In this document: positions 9,230-17,403 of the stretch, in pieces
How the letters are laid out: the number at the start of each line of letters is the position of its first letter
Numbering within the stretch: the first letter of the stretch is position 1
Source: a bacterium
GTDB lineage: Bacteria; Vulcanimicrobiota; Vulcanimicrobiia; Vulcanimicrobiales; SCRA01
Assembly: GCA_004298675.1 (NCBI GenBank)
Contig: SCRI01000047.1
Location: 24,384-88,383 of the forward strand
DNA: 64,000 bases
Direction: 5' to 3'
Notes under the pieces: model-generated
What the model was told of the DNA's origin: nothing
Seen by the model: the letters and a program-made list of their open reading frames with translations, nothing else
The model's database searches: none
Position numbers and translations under genes: made by a program

Positions 9230-9244
9230 GTATACTCGGTATAC
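9230..9244. promoter_or_regulatory. Candidate GntR operator (GTATAC-TCG-GTATAC)
   Basis: Two identical GTATAC hexamers, each self-complementary, separated by 3 bp, lie immediately upstream of the enoyl-CoA hydratase ATG and 75 bp from the divergent GntR gene. FadR/GntR-family proteins commonly bind GT..AC dyads. On the minus strand the element contains TATACC, a possible -10 box 9 nt from the ATG, so binding would block transcription directly. The assignment to the adjacent regulator is inference. Confidence 0.5.
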
Positions 9245-9318
9245 GATTTGCTACGGCGTACTCCTTTCCCGGAATATGAAAGGCTGCGGTCATCGACTTC
9301 CATGCAGGGCCAGCGTAC

Positions 9319-10062
9319 GTGACCCGGCCGCGCAACGGCGCGGCAAGTGCCGCTCTCGCTCCGCTCGCCGAGCGCCGCCGCACCTTGCGCCCCGAGGGCT
9401 TGGCGGCTCACTCGCTGAGCAGCGCCGTGGTCGTTCCACCGCTGCGCGAGGCGATTATCGAGGGGCAGCTGCCGCCCGGCACGCGCCTATCCGAAAGCGA
9501 GCTCGCTCAAGAGCTCGGGGTGAGCCGCACCCCCGTGCGCGAGGCGCTCGCCCAGCTCGAGCGTGACGGGTTGGTAACGATCGTCGCGCGGGCCGGCGCC
9601 TTCGTCAGGACCGTGACGATCGACGATCTCAACGAGATCTACGAGACGCGCATCGCCCTCGAGACGTTTGCCGTGCAGCTGGTGGCGCAGCGCCTGACTC
9701 CGGTTGGCCGTGCTCGCCTCGAGGAGGTGTTGGCGCGCATGCGCGAGCGTGTTGCGGGCGACGATCACGCCGGCTACACCGCGGAACTGGACCGCTACTA
9801 TGCGGTCGTCATGGAGCTTGCCGGCAATGCGACCTTGGCGCGCATTCACGAGGCCGTCCTCGTGCCCGTGCGCAGGCTCCGCCGGATCGCCATGAGTCAT
9901 GAGAATCGTATGGCCGAGTCGCTGCTGCACGCCGAGAAAATCGCCGCCGCGATGCTGGCTGGTGACAGCGCCGGCGCCGCGGCCGAGATGCGCGAGCAAC
10001 TCGTCACCGCCTGTCAGGCCGCGCAGGACGTCCTGCTGCACGCACCACCAAGAAAGGGGTAG
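9319..10062 (+). CDS. GntR-family transcriptional regulator (FadR/FCD type)
   Basis: DNA-binding regulator (247 aa). A winged-helix domain at about residues 35-105 carries the classic SESELAQELGVSRTPVREALAQLERDGLV segment, and an all-helical FCD effector domain follows (ETRIALETFAV..., then HxxI/A pattern near AMSHENRMAESLLHAEKIAAAM). FCD domains bind carboxylic acid ligands through metal-coordinating His/Asp. GTG (9319-9321) is the first start; about 35 residues before the wing-helix look unstructured, so an internal GTG is possible. It is divergent from the catabolic/transport operon and precedes a second binding protein by 4 bp, so it probably controls both. Confidence 0.9.
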   Translation: MTRPRNGAASAALAPLAERRRTLRPEGLAAHSLSSAVVVPPLREAIIEGQLPPGTRLSESELAQELGVSRTPVREALAQLERDGLVTIVARAGAFVRTVTIDDLNEIYETRIALETFAVQLVAQRLTPVGRARLEEVLARMRERVAGDDHAGYTAELDRYYAVVMELAGNATLARIHEAVLVPVRRLRRIAMSHENRMAESLLHAEKIAAAMLAGDSAGAAAEMREQLVTACQAAQDVLLHAPPRKG

Positions 10063-10066
10063 CCCG

Positions 10067-11326
10067 ATGCGCGTTCCCATATCCGCTTCGCTCCGTGCTC
10101 TCTCGTTCGTCGCGGCGGCCACGCTCGCCGCCGCTACGCAGGGCACGGCAGCCGCAGCACCCGTGGAACAGCAGCCGCTCACGGTCGGTCTGTTGATTCC
10201 AACCAGCGGCAACTTCGCGGCGCCGGGCCGCTACATGAAGGAAGGCTTTGAGCTGTATCTCCAGCAGCACGCCGACACGCTGGGTGGGCGCAAGGTCGTC
10301 GTGATCCAAGCCGACAGCGCCGGCAACCCGGCCGTTGGATTGACGCAGGCGCGCCGGCTCGTCGAGCAAGACCATGTCAACATCATCGTTGGACCGCTCT
10401 CCACGGCCGTGGATCAGGCCATCATTCCCTACATCACCGCGCACAAGGTACCGGCCATCTTCCCGGTGCTCTCGCCGGACGACATCACGCAACGCATGCC
10501 GGCCGCATACGTCGTGCGCACGAGCGCGGCGAGCAGCCAAACGACCCAGCCGCTGGGCGACTACGCCTACAAGACGCTGAAGTACCGCAAGGTGGCCACG
10601 ATCGCTTACGACTTCTCCTTCGGCTGGGAGAGCATCGGCGGCTTCGTGCAGGTCTTTCAAGACGAGGGTGGGAGCGTGCTCAAACAGCTCTGGACGCCCG
10701 TTGCCACCGCTGACTACGGGCCGTATCTCTCCGAGCTGCCGCGTAACGTCGATGCGATCGTGTGCAGTTTCTCCGGCGCCGCGGCGATCAACTTCATCAA
10801 GCAGTACAAGGCTTTCGGTCTCAAGACGCCGCTGATCTGTCAAGGGAATACGACCGATGAAAGCACCTTGCCGGCAACGGGCGCTGCGGCGCTCGGGATA
10901 CTGACGGCGCTGCACTATAGCACCGCGCTCGGGCGGCCGCAGAACGAGAGCTTCGTGGCCGCCTACACCAAGGCGTACGGCCATCAGCCCTCGTACTACG
11001 GCGAGGGGACGTACGATGCGGCGCTCGTCCTCGACCAAGCGGTCAGCAAGCTCCATGGCGATATCTCCGATACGCAGAAGTTCGTCGCGGCGATGCGCTC
11101 CGAGCACGTGACGGAGGCGCCGCGCGGCCCGCTGGTGTTCGACCGCTACGGCAACCCGGATCAAAACGTCTATATCCGCAAGGTCGAGATGCGTGCTGGA
11201 AAGCTCGAAAACGTCGTGACCACGACCATTCCAAACGTCTCTCAATTCTGGACGTTCGATCCCGCGGCGGTCCTGCGGCACCCGGTGTATTCGCGGAGTT
11301 ATCCGGTCTGTAACGCCTGCAAGTAG
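10067..11326 (+). CDS. Second Liv-type periplasmic substrate-binding protein
   Basis: Type I periplasmic binding protein (419 aa) with an N-terminal signal peptide (hydrophobic stretch then QGTAAAAPVE; cleavage about residue 31). The mature part begins LTVGLLIPTSGNFAAPG. It is a paralogue of the protein encoded at 4583-5872, sharing the ARRLVEQDHVNIIVGP-type segment and the C-terminal PNVSQFW...HPVYS region, but ends in CNACK. The ATG at 10067 is 4 bp after the GntR stop, behind AGAAAGGGG. No permease or ATPase gene follows, so it probably feeds the LivHMGF complex encoded on the other strand (inference). Confidence 0.87.
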   Translation: MRVPISASLRALSFVAAATLAAATQGTAAAAPVEQQPLTVGLLIPTSGNFAAPGRYMKEGFELYLQQHADTLGGRKVVVIQADSAGNPAVGLTQARRLVEQDHVNIIVGPLSTAVDQAIIPYITAHKVPAIFPVLSPDDITQRMPAAYVVRTSAASSQTTQPLGDYAYKTLKYRKVATIAYDFSFGWESIGGFVQVFQDEGGSVLKQLWTPVATADYGPYLSELPRNVDAIVCSFSGAAAINFIKQYKAFGLKTPLICQGNTTDESTLPATGAAALGILTALHYSTALGRPQNESFVAAYTKAYGHQPSYYGEGTYDAALVLDQAVSKLHGDISDTQKFVAAMRSEHVTEAPRGPLVFDRYGNPDQNVYIRKVEMRAGKLENVVTTTIPNVSQFWTFDPAAVLRHPVYSRSYPVCNACK

Positions 11327-11404
11327 GCGCATAGGAACGACGCCGGCTCTTATGGTAGGCTCGGTTGCGGCTCTCGCTAGCGCGAGAGGGCGGAGGGACT
11401 ACCG

Positions 11405-11821
11405 GTGCCGGCTCGTTCTGGATCTCGAACAAAACTCGTCCTACGGCTGTCGATCGCGCTCGCCGTCGCGGTCGCTCTGGCCGCCGGCATCGTGGTGCTT
11501 GGCGGGCACCAGCGGCGTGCTGCGGTGGCGGATCAACAGCTGGGCGTGACGATTGTGTCGCCGGCGTCCGGTTCGGTCGTGACCAACCCGGTGCGCTTCA
11601 CGTTCGAGGTTCGCGGCGCCCAGCTCGGCTCGCCGGAGGCGGGCCTCGACCACCTGCACGTCTCGATCGACGGCAGTCAGCCCGGCGGCGTGGAGACGAA
11701 CTCGGTCACCGCCGTCATCCCGCCGGGCCGGCATTTCCTGCACGTAGAGCTTGCCGACGCCGCGCATGACTCGCTCGGCGTGAGCGCCGACGAAACGTTC
11801 ACCGTCGCCGCTTCGCGTTAA
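11405..11821 (+). CDS. Small membrane-anchored/exported beta-sandwich protein
   Basis: A 138-aa protein with an N-terminal transmembrane or signal helix (about residues 12-33, LRLSIALAVAVALAAGIVVLGG) followed by an extracytoplasmic domain of about 95 residues (GVTIVSPASGSVVTNPVRFTFEVRG...). That pattern resembles Ig-like or DUF4399-type domains. No enzyme motif is seen. It starts at GTG and ends 8 bp before the cytochrome b561-like gene, so the two are probably co-transcribed and may interact in the membrane. Function unknown. Confidence 0.7.
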   Translation: MPARSGSRTKLVLRLSIALAVAVALAAGIVVLGGHQRRAAVADQQLGVTIVSPASGSVVTNPVRFTFEVRGAQLGSPEAGLDHLHVSIDGSQPGGVETNSVTAVIPPGRHFLHVELADAAHDSLGVSADETFTVAASR

Positions 11822-11829
11822 CGTTCGCC

Positions 11830-12513
11830 GTGAGCACACGCGCCGGCACACCGATGATCCGCCGTCACAGCTCGCTGACGGTGGGCACGCACGCCACCGT
11901 CGGCTTGCTCGTCATCGTGGTAGCGGTCACGGGCCTCGGTCTACTAGGGGTACTTCCTACTCCGCTGCTGCGCGCGTTCGGCGGTCACGCCGGCGTCCGC
12001 GCATGGCACTACTGGACCGGGATCGCGCTGACGTGCGTCTTCGTCGTCATTCCGATTGCCGCACCGCAGCAGGCCTGGCAGTTCGTGCGTGACGTGAGCC
12101 GCTACCGGGTGTCGGATCTTGCGTGGCTGCTCAACTTCATGCGCTTTTCGGTAGCACAGGCCCGGCGTCCGGTGCCCGCGCACGCTGGCCGCTTCGATCC
12201 GGTGCAGCGCGCGATCTTCGCGCTGATGACGATCGCGCTGGCTGTGCTCGCCGTGACGGGGGTAGCGCTGCCGCTCATCCCGCCCTCCGCGCGCGCCTTG
12301 GTAGGCGCGTGCGTGCGCATTCACGATGCGACGGGCTGGGCGTTCATCGGTCTGCTCGGTCTACATATCGTGGCCGGGAGCGGGGTGCTGCCGACGCACC
12401 GCGGCGTTGCCCTGGCTATGGCGACAGGGCGCGTCTCGCTGCGGGTTGCGCAGCGGCTTTGGCCCGGCTGGACCGCGCGGCAGCCGGACGAGCACGCGCC
12501 CAGGTCCGATTAG
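11830..12513 (+). CDS. Cytochrome b561/DUF4405-like four-helix membrane protein
   Basis: Integral membrane protein (227 aa) with four predicted helices (about residues 22-43, 61-78, 128-150 and 167-185). Histidines at the right depths to bind two b-type haems are H21, H60, H165 and H179. The layout matches prokaryotic cytochrome b561 / formate-dehydrogenase-gamma-like proteins that pass electrons between quinone and a periplasmic partner. The start is GTG, 8 bp after the small exported protein gene. The partner and electron donor are not evident. Family assignment is by topology and histidine spacing, not by a strong motif. Confidence 0.65.
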   Translation: MSTRAGTPMIRRHSSLTVGTHATVGLLVIVVAVTGLGLLGVLPTPLLRAFGGHAGVRAWHYWTGIALTCVFVVIPIAAPQQAWQFVRDVSRYRVSDLAWLLNFMRFSVAQARRPVPAHAGRFDPVQRAIFALMTIALAVLAVTGVALPLIPPSARALVGACVRIHDATGWAFIGLLGLHIVAGSGVLPTHRGVALAMATGRVSLRVAQRLWPGWTARQPDEHAPRSD

Positions 12514-12522
12514 GCGACCGTC

Positions 12523-14166
12523 TTACGCTTGCACGGGCTGGCGTGCGCGCAGTTCGTTCTCGCGCTCGCGCAGCAGGTGGCGTTTGGTCTTCCCGGTCGA
12601 CGTCTTGGGCAGCTCCTTCACGAACTCGATCCAGCGCGGATACTTATACGGCGCCAGCTGCGATTTCACGAAGAGCTTGAGTTCACTCGCGAGCTCGGGA
12701 TGCTCAGCGACACCGGGCTTGAGCACGATAAAAGCCTTGGGCTTGACCATGCCGTTGTCGTCGGTCACGCCGATGACGGCGGCCTCGAGCACCGCTTCAT
12801 GTTTCTGCAGCGTGCCCTCAACTTCGACCGGCGAGACCCAGATGCCGCCCACCTTCAGCATGTCGTCGGCGCGTCCGCAATGAACGAGATCGCCATCCGC
12901 GGTCATGCGGAACTTGTCGCCGGTGCGCAGCCATTCGCCTAAGAACGTCGCACGCGTCTTCTCCCGGTTGTTCCAGTAGAACGCCGCGGCACTGGGGCCG
13001 CGAACCTCCAGCTCACCGATCTCCCCCGCTTCCACGGGCTTGCGATCGGCGTCGACCAGGCGCACCTGGTAACCGGGTACCGCCCGTCCGGTGGTACCGT
13101 AACGTACCGCACCGGGCCGGTTCGAGACGAAGATGTGCAGCATCTCCGTGGAGCCGATGCCGTCGATGATCTCCACGCCCGTGCGCGCGGTCCAGGTGCG
13201 GCCGATCTCCTCGGGCAGCGCCTCGCCGGCGGAGGTGCAGAGCCGCAGCGCCAAGTCAGCACGCGCCGGCAGGCCGTCATGTGCCAGCATATTGCTGAAC
13301 AGCGTCGGCACGCCGCAGAAGATCGTGGGTTTGCGGTCGCGCAGGACGGCGTTGACGTTGTCGGGCGTGGGGCGGCCCGCGAACAGCACGCTCGTTGCGC
13401 CTACCGCCAGCGGAAACGTGAGCGCGTTGCCCAAGCCGTAGGCGAAGAAGAGTTTGGCCGCCGAGTAAACGACGTCGTTGTCCGTGAATCCGAGCACGTG
13501 TTGGGCGAAGAGCTCCGCCGTCTGCGTGAGGCTCGTCTGAACGTGAACCGTGCCTTTGGGTGCGCCGGTCGAGCCCGAAGAGTAGAGCCAAAAACAGATG
13601 TCGTCGCGGCGCGTGGGAGCCGTGGGGGCGTCGGGCTCGGCGCGCTTCAGCAACTGCGCAAACGTGGGCGTGGCGTTAGCCGAGAGGCGTCCGTTGGGAT
13701 CGGAGACGATGATGCGCCCCTGCCACTGCGCCAGCTCCGCCGCCTCGCGGAACTGCGGCAGCAACTCGGCGGAGACGATCGCTGCGCGCGCGCGGCTGTC
13801 GGCGAGGATGTAGGCATAATCGGTTGGCGTCAGCAGTGTATTGGTGGGAATGGGCACGATGCCGGCCTTGATCGCGCCGAGGAACGCGACGGGAAAGTCG
13901 ATGCCGTCGAGCACGCAGACCACCACGCGGTGCTCGATCTCGATACCCTGTGCGCGTAACGCATTGGAGCAGCGCCCAACGCGCTGCGCTAGTTCGCCGT
14001 ACGTGTACGTGCCGGCGTCATCGACGAAAGCGATCTTCTGCGCGCGGGCCGGGAGATTTCGATCGATGAGATCGGCTGCGGCGTTGTACAGCGATGCCGC
14101 GATCTTTGCTTGCGCGCTTGCTCCGGAGCCGGCAGGGACGGCGGGCGTGTCAACGGTGGATGTCAT
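12523..14166 (-). CDS. bclA: Benzoate-CoA ligase (AMP-forming)
   Basis: ATP-dependent CoA ligase of the ANL superfamily (547 aa), activating benzoate to benzoyl-CoA, the entry step of the box pathway. The A3 phosphate loop YSSGSTGAPKG (about residues 196-206), the A5 region GIGSTEMLHIF typical of the benzoate-CoA ligase subfamily, and the C-terminal catalytic lysine motif TSTGKTKRHLLRE are visible. Its ATG overlaps the stop of the flavodoxin gene (ATGA), so both come from the TGCA-flanked promoter divergent to boxR. Context (boxR, boxC, boxB) makes benzoate much the likeliest substrate; hydroxy- or halobenzoates cannot be excluded. Confidence 0.92.
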   Translation of the reverse strand: MTSTVDTPAVPAGSGASAQAKIAASLYNAAADLIDRNLPARAQKIAFVDDAGTYTYGELAQRVGRCSNALRAQGIEIEHRVVVCVLDGIDFPVAFLGAIKAGIVPIPTNTLLTPTDYAYILADSRARAAIVSAELLPQFREAAELAQWQGRIIVSDPNGRLSANATPTFAQLLKRAEPDAPTAPTRRDDICFWLYSSGSTGAPKGTVHVQTSLTQTAELFAQHVLGFTDNDVVYSAAKLFFAYGLGNALTFPLAVGATSVLFAGRPTPDNVNAVLRDRKPTIFCGVPTLFSNMLAHDGLPARADLALRLCTSAGEALPEEIGRTWTARTGVEIIDGIGSTEMLHIFVSNRPGAVRYGTTGRAVPGYQVRLVDADRKPVEAGEIGELEVRGPSAAAFYWNNREKTRATFLGEWLRTGDKFRMTADGDLVHCGRADDMLKVGGIWVSPVEVEGTLQKHEAVLEAAVIGVTDDNGMVKPKAFIVLKPGVAEHPELASELKLFVKSQLAPYKYPRWIEFVKELPKTSTGKTKRHLLRERENELRARQPVQA

Positions 14167-14639
14167 GCGACTTCAGCCTCACGATCGAGCCAAGTATTGG
14201 CCCAGGAGCGCACCCACTCGACGGCGATGTCCTCCGGCAAGGTTCCGGAGCTTGCGTCGTGCATGAGCGGCTCGCCCAGGCGCGTAGCGCCCAGCTCGCT
14301 CAGCAGTGCGTCGAAGCGTCGTCCGCCTCCGCAGAAAGTCGTCTTATACGTGCGATCGCCCAGTGCGATTAGACCGTACTGGACGTGCGAGAGATCCGGG
14401 CGGGCTTGCTCGAGGCACGAGAAGAATGCCTGCGCGTTGTCGGGAACATCACCCTGACCGTAGGTCGACGTGCAGATGAGGAACGTCGAATGGGTCTCGA
14501 AGATGCTTTCAGTGAGGTCGTCCATGGGCTCGACGGTTACCCGGTGCCCCGCCGCTTCCAGCGTCGCCTTGACCTCATCGGCAACGAACTCCGACGTGCC
14601 CGTCATCGTCCCGATGAGAACTGTGATCTTCTGCCCCAT
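14163..14639 (-). CDS. Flavodoxin / MioC-like FMN protein in the benzoate operon
   Basis: Short-chain flavodoxin (158 aa) that would bind FMN and carry one or two electrons. Residues 6-14 (LIGTMTGTSEF) form the FMN phosphate loop, and TSTYGQGDVPDN and ALGDRTYKTTFCGGGRRFD form the isoalloxazine loops, as in MioC/YqcA and the flavodoxin domain of sulfite reductase. The ATG at 14637-14639 has a strong GGAGGGGTGAGG upstream. It is the first gene of the bclA transcript. BoxB needs an electron donor, normally BoxA, which is absent here, so a role feeding electrons to BoxB is plausible but unproven. Confidence 0.85.
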   Translation of the reverse strand: MGQKITVLIGTMTGTSEFVADEVKATLEAAGHRVTVEPMDDLTESIFETHSTFLICTSTYGQGDVPDNAQAFFSCLEQARPDLSHVQYGLIALGDRTYKTTFCGGGRRFDALLSELGATRLGEPLMHDASSGTLPEDIAVEWVRSWANTWLDREAEVA

Positions 14640-14700
14640 CCTCACCCCTCCATACCTGGGTTTTGGCGTCGCGTTTGCAACCACGCTCTCGGATGAGGGT

Positions 14701-14742
14701 ATTATAGTGCATAATATGGGTGAAAACAAGCACTATAATGCA
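14701..14742. promoter_or_regulatory. Divergent flavodoxin-bclA / boxR promoters with BoxR-type dyad operator
   Basis: A perfect 10-bp inverted repeat, ATTATAGTGC (14701-14710) and GCACTATAAT (14730-14739), contains a TATAAT -10 box in each arm: minus strand 14701-14706 with TTGTTT 17 bp away at 14724-14729, and plus strand 14734-14739. TGCA tetranucleotides, the core known for BzdR/BoxR operators, occur at 14708-14711 and 14739-14742. A repressor on this dyad would shut both promoters at once, giving autoregulation plus control of the ligase operon. Confidence 0.7.
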
Positions 14743-14762
14743 TCGTTCTGGAGGGGAGTCCT

Positions 14763-15644
14763 GTGACTGAGACCACCGGCTTGCTTCCCGTCGACGAGTC
14801 GGGTCCGTTCCTGCGCCTGCTTGGTGACCGCGTGCGCGAGGCCCGGGCCCGCCGCGGCATGACCCGCCGCATTCTGGCGCGTCAATCGGAGGTCTCCGAA
14901 CGCTACCTTGCTCAGCTGGAATCCGGTCAAGGCAACGTTTCGATCCTGCTCCTGCGCCAGGTGGCACGCGCCCTGGGCATGCCCCTCAGCACCCTGGTCA
15001 ACGATGAGCCGGAACCGCCGGTCGAGCTCACCCGCACGGTGGAGCTGCTGCGGCGTCTCACGCCGGATCAGCTTGCTCAGGCGCGCGAGCACATGGTGCG
15101 CTCCCTGGGCGCGGTGGATACCGGTGAGCGCCAAGGGCGCATCGCGCTGATCGGCCTGCGCGGTGCAGGGAAGACCACGCTGGGCGCGCTGTTGGCCCAG
15201 CGTCTCGATATTCCGTTCATGGAGTTGGATCGCGAGATCGAGCAGGAGAGCGGCCTCTCGCTGGGTGCCATCTTCGATATTTACGGCCAGGCGGGGTTCC
15301 GGCGCCTGGAGCGGCTCTGCCTCGACCGGATCATCGAACGGCACCACCGCTTTGTGCTGGCCACCGGGGGCAGCATCGTCTCTGAGGCAGCCACCTTCGC
15401 ACGCCTCCTCTCCGCCTGCTACACGGTTTGGCTGCACGCCTCCCCGGACGAGCACATGGATCGGGTCATCGCTCAGGGTGATTTGCGTCCGATGGCGGGC
15501 AACTCCCAAGCGATGGGGGATCTCCAGCGCATCCTGCGCGGGCGGGAGTCCCTGTATAAAGGAGCCGACGCCGAGATCGACACCAGCGGACGCAGCCTGA
15601 CGGAGAGCCTTGACGATCTGCTGGAAATTCTCCCACATGCATAA
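14763..15644 (+). CDS. boxR: BoxR/BzdR-type regulator (HTH plus shikimate-kinase-like domain)
   Basis: Transcriptional regulator (293 aa) sensing benzoyl-CoA. An XRE-type helix-turn-helix spans about residues 18-75 (RMTRRILARQSEVSERYLAQLESGQGNVS area), followed by a linker and a shikimate-kinase-like domain from about residue 125 with the P-loop GLRGAGKTTLG and the ELDREIEQ segment. This two-domain build is diagnostic for BzdR (anaerobic) and BoxR (aerobic) repressors, in which the kinase-like domain binds benzoyl-CoA. GTG start behind GGAGGGGAGT. It lies between two TGCA-containing promoter regions, its own and that of boxC, fitting repression released by the pathway intermediate. Confidence 0.93.
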   Translation: MTETTGLLPVDESGPFLRLLGDRVREARARRGMTRRILARQSEVSERYLAQLESGQGNVSILLLRQVARALGMPLSTLVNDEPEPPVELTRTVELLRRLTPDQLAQAREHMVRSLGAVDTGERQGRIALIGLRGAGKTTLGALLAQRLDIPFMELDREIEQESGLSLGAIFDIYGQAGFRRLERLCLDRIIERHHRFVLATGGSIVSEAATFARLLSACYTVWLHASPDEHMDRVIAQGDLRPMAGNSQAMGDLQRILRGRESLYKGADAEIDTSGRSLTESLDDLLEILPHA

Positions 15645-15679
15645 TAATGCTTGTCATCGAGACTCAGATGCAGTATAAT
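15638..15679 (+). promoter_or_regulatory. boxCB promoter with TGCA operator elements
   Basis: A near-consensus sigma-70 promoter reads TTGTCA (15651-15656), 17 bp, TATAAT (15674-15679). TGCA occurs at 15638-15641 and at 15669-15672, the latter abutting the -10 box, and GCAT-AATA-ATGC (15639-15650) is a small palindrome. The sites match the TGCA core at the boxR/bclA divergent promoter, so BoxR probably controls this promoter as well. boxC starts 42 bp downstream behind a GAGG. Confidence 0.75.
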
Positions 15680-15720
15680 ACACCTTAGCAGTACTTCGAT
15701 CAGCCAGTACGAGGCATCCG

Positions 15721-17400
15721 ATGGTTACGGCAGAGCTCCCGATCGCTTCCCAGCCGCTTGTCACCTTTGACACCAGCCCCGAACGCTATCGGCACTGGCG
15801 GCTCAGCGTGGACGGTCGCGTGGCGACGCTCACGCTCGACGTCGACGAGGACGGCGGAATCCGCCCCGGCTATGCGCTGAAGCTCAACTCCTACGACCTG
15901 GGCGTCGACATCGAGTTCCACGATGCTCTCCAGCGCATCCGCTTCGAGCATCCCGGCGTGGCCTGCGTCGTCATCACCAGCGCCAAGGACCGTATGTTCT
16001 GTGCCGGCGCCAACATCTACATGTTGGGCGCCTCCACCCATGCCTGGAAAGTGAACTTCTGCAAGTTCACCAACGAGACGCGCAACGGCATGGAAGACTC
16101 CAGCCGTAACGACGGTCTGCGCTTCGTGGCCGCGCTCAACGGCACCACCGCCGGCGGCGGCTACGAGATCGCGCTCGCCTGCGACGAGATCGTGATGGTG
16201 GACGACCGCTCCAGCGCCGTCAGCCTCCCGGAGGTGCCCCTGTTGGGCGTGCTGCCGGGCACGGGCGGCCTCACGCGCGTGGTCGACAAGCGCAAGGTGC
16301 GCCGCGACATCGCCGATCTGTTCTGCACCAATCCGGACGGGGTGCGCGCCGAGCGCGCCAAGAGCTGGAACTTGGTGGACCACATCGCGCCGCCGGCGCA
16401 GTTCGCTGCGCTGGTCGCGGAGCGCGCGCAGGCTCTCTGCACGTCGTCGCCACGCCCGGCCGTTGAGCGCGGTATCGAGTTGCGTCCGTTGGAGCGGGTC
16501 ATCGACGCCGCCGGCTACCACTATCGCCACGTCGACGTGCGCTTCGATCATCTCCGCCGCTTGGTAACGCTCGTGGTGCGCGCGCCGCGCGAAGCGCAGC
16601 CGCAGGGCGTGGAGGGGATCGTTGCCGCCGGCGACGCGTGGTGGCCGCTCGCGCTAGCTCGTGAGCTGGACGACGCGCTGCTGCTGCTGCGTACGAACGA
16701 GGCCCAGCTGGGACTCCTGGTGATACGCACCGAGGGCGATCCGGAGGCCGTGCTCGCCGCCGACCAGACGCTGCTACGCCACCGCGACCATTGGCTGGTG
16801 CGCGAGACGATCGGTATGTTGCGGCGCACGTTTGCCCGCATCGACGTCACCTCGCGCAGCGCCTACGCCATCGTCGACGCCAACTCGTGCTTCGCGGGTC
16901 TGCTCTACGAGCTGGCGCTCGCGGCCGACCGTTCCTACATGCTCGATCTGACGGACGGCGACGAGAACGCACCGGAGATCGCGCTCGACGAGTTCAATTT
17001 CGGCTTGCTGCCGATGGTCAACGGGCGCAGCCGTCTCGAGACCCATTTCCTGGGAACTCCCACCGCGGTTGCGGCGCTTAGCGCTGAAGCCGGCCGCCGC
17101 TATCGCGCGGCGGAGGCGCTGGCGCAGGGGTTGATCACGCTCGCCCCCGACGATCTCGATTGGGAAGACGAACTACGCATGGCATTCGAGGAGCGCACGG
17201 CGCTCTCACCCGACGCGTTGACGGCCATGGAGGCGAACCTGCGCTTCGCCGGGTCCGAGACGCTGGAAGCCAAGGTTTTCGGTCGCCTCTCCGCCTGGCA
17301 GAATTGGGTCTTCATCCGCCCCAACGCCACCGGGGAACGCGGCGCGCTCAATGTCTTTGGAACAGGCTCCAGACCACAGTTCGACTGGAAGAGGGTTTAA
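15721..17400 (+). CDS. boxC: 2,3-epoxybenzoyl-CoA dihydrolase BoxC
   Basis: Ring-opening enzyme (559 aa) of aerobic CoA-dependent benzoate degradation, hydrolysing 2,3-epoxybenzoyl-CoA to 3,4-dehydroadipyl-CoA semialdehyde and formate. It is a double crotonase: an N-terminal domain with FCAGANIYMLG and LNGTTAGGGYEIALACDEI oxyanion-hole segments, and a C-terminal domain with a degenerate repeat (FAGLLYELALAADRSYML). The length matches known BoxC (about 550), roughly twice an ordinary enoyl-CoA hydratase. It is followed 3 bp later by boxB, so the two are co-transcribed. Confidence 0.95.
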   Translation: MVTAELPIASQPLVTFDTSPERYRHWRLSVDGRVATLTLDVDEDGGIRPGYALKLNSYDLGVDIEFHDALQRIRFEHPGVACVVITSAKDRMFCAGANIYMLGASTHAWKVNFCKFTNETRNGMEDSSRNDGLRFVAALNGTTAGGGYEIALACDEIVMVDDRSSAVSLPEVPLLGVLPGTGGLTRVVDKRKVRRDIADLFCTNPDGVRAERAKSWNLVDHIAPPAQFAALVAERAQALCTSSPRPAVERGIELRPLERVIDAAGYHYRHVDVRFDHLRRLVTLVVRAPREAQPQGVEGIVAAGDAWWPLALARELDDALLLLRTNEAQLGLLVIRTEGDPEAVLAADQTLLRHRDHWLVRETIGMLRRTFARIDVTSRSAYAIVDANSCFAGLLYELALAADRSYMLDLTDGDENAPEIALDEFNFGLLPMVNGRSRLETHFLGTPTAVAALSAEAGRRYRAAEALAQGLITLAPDDLDWEDELRMAFEERTALSPDALTAMEANLRFAGSETLEAKVFGRLSAWQNWVFIRPNATGERGALNVFGTGSRPQFDWKRV

Positions 17401-17403
17401 TAC

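Noticed and set aside
11371..11388. CTCTCGC-TAGC-GCGAGAG hairpin before the small exported protein gene
   Set aside because: No T-tract and no relation to a known riboswitch; could be chance or a weak processing site.
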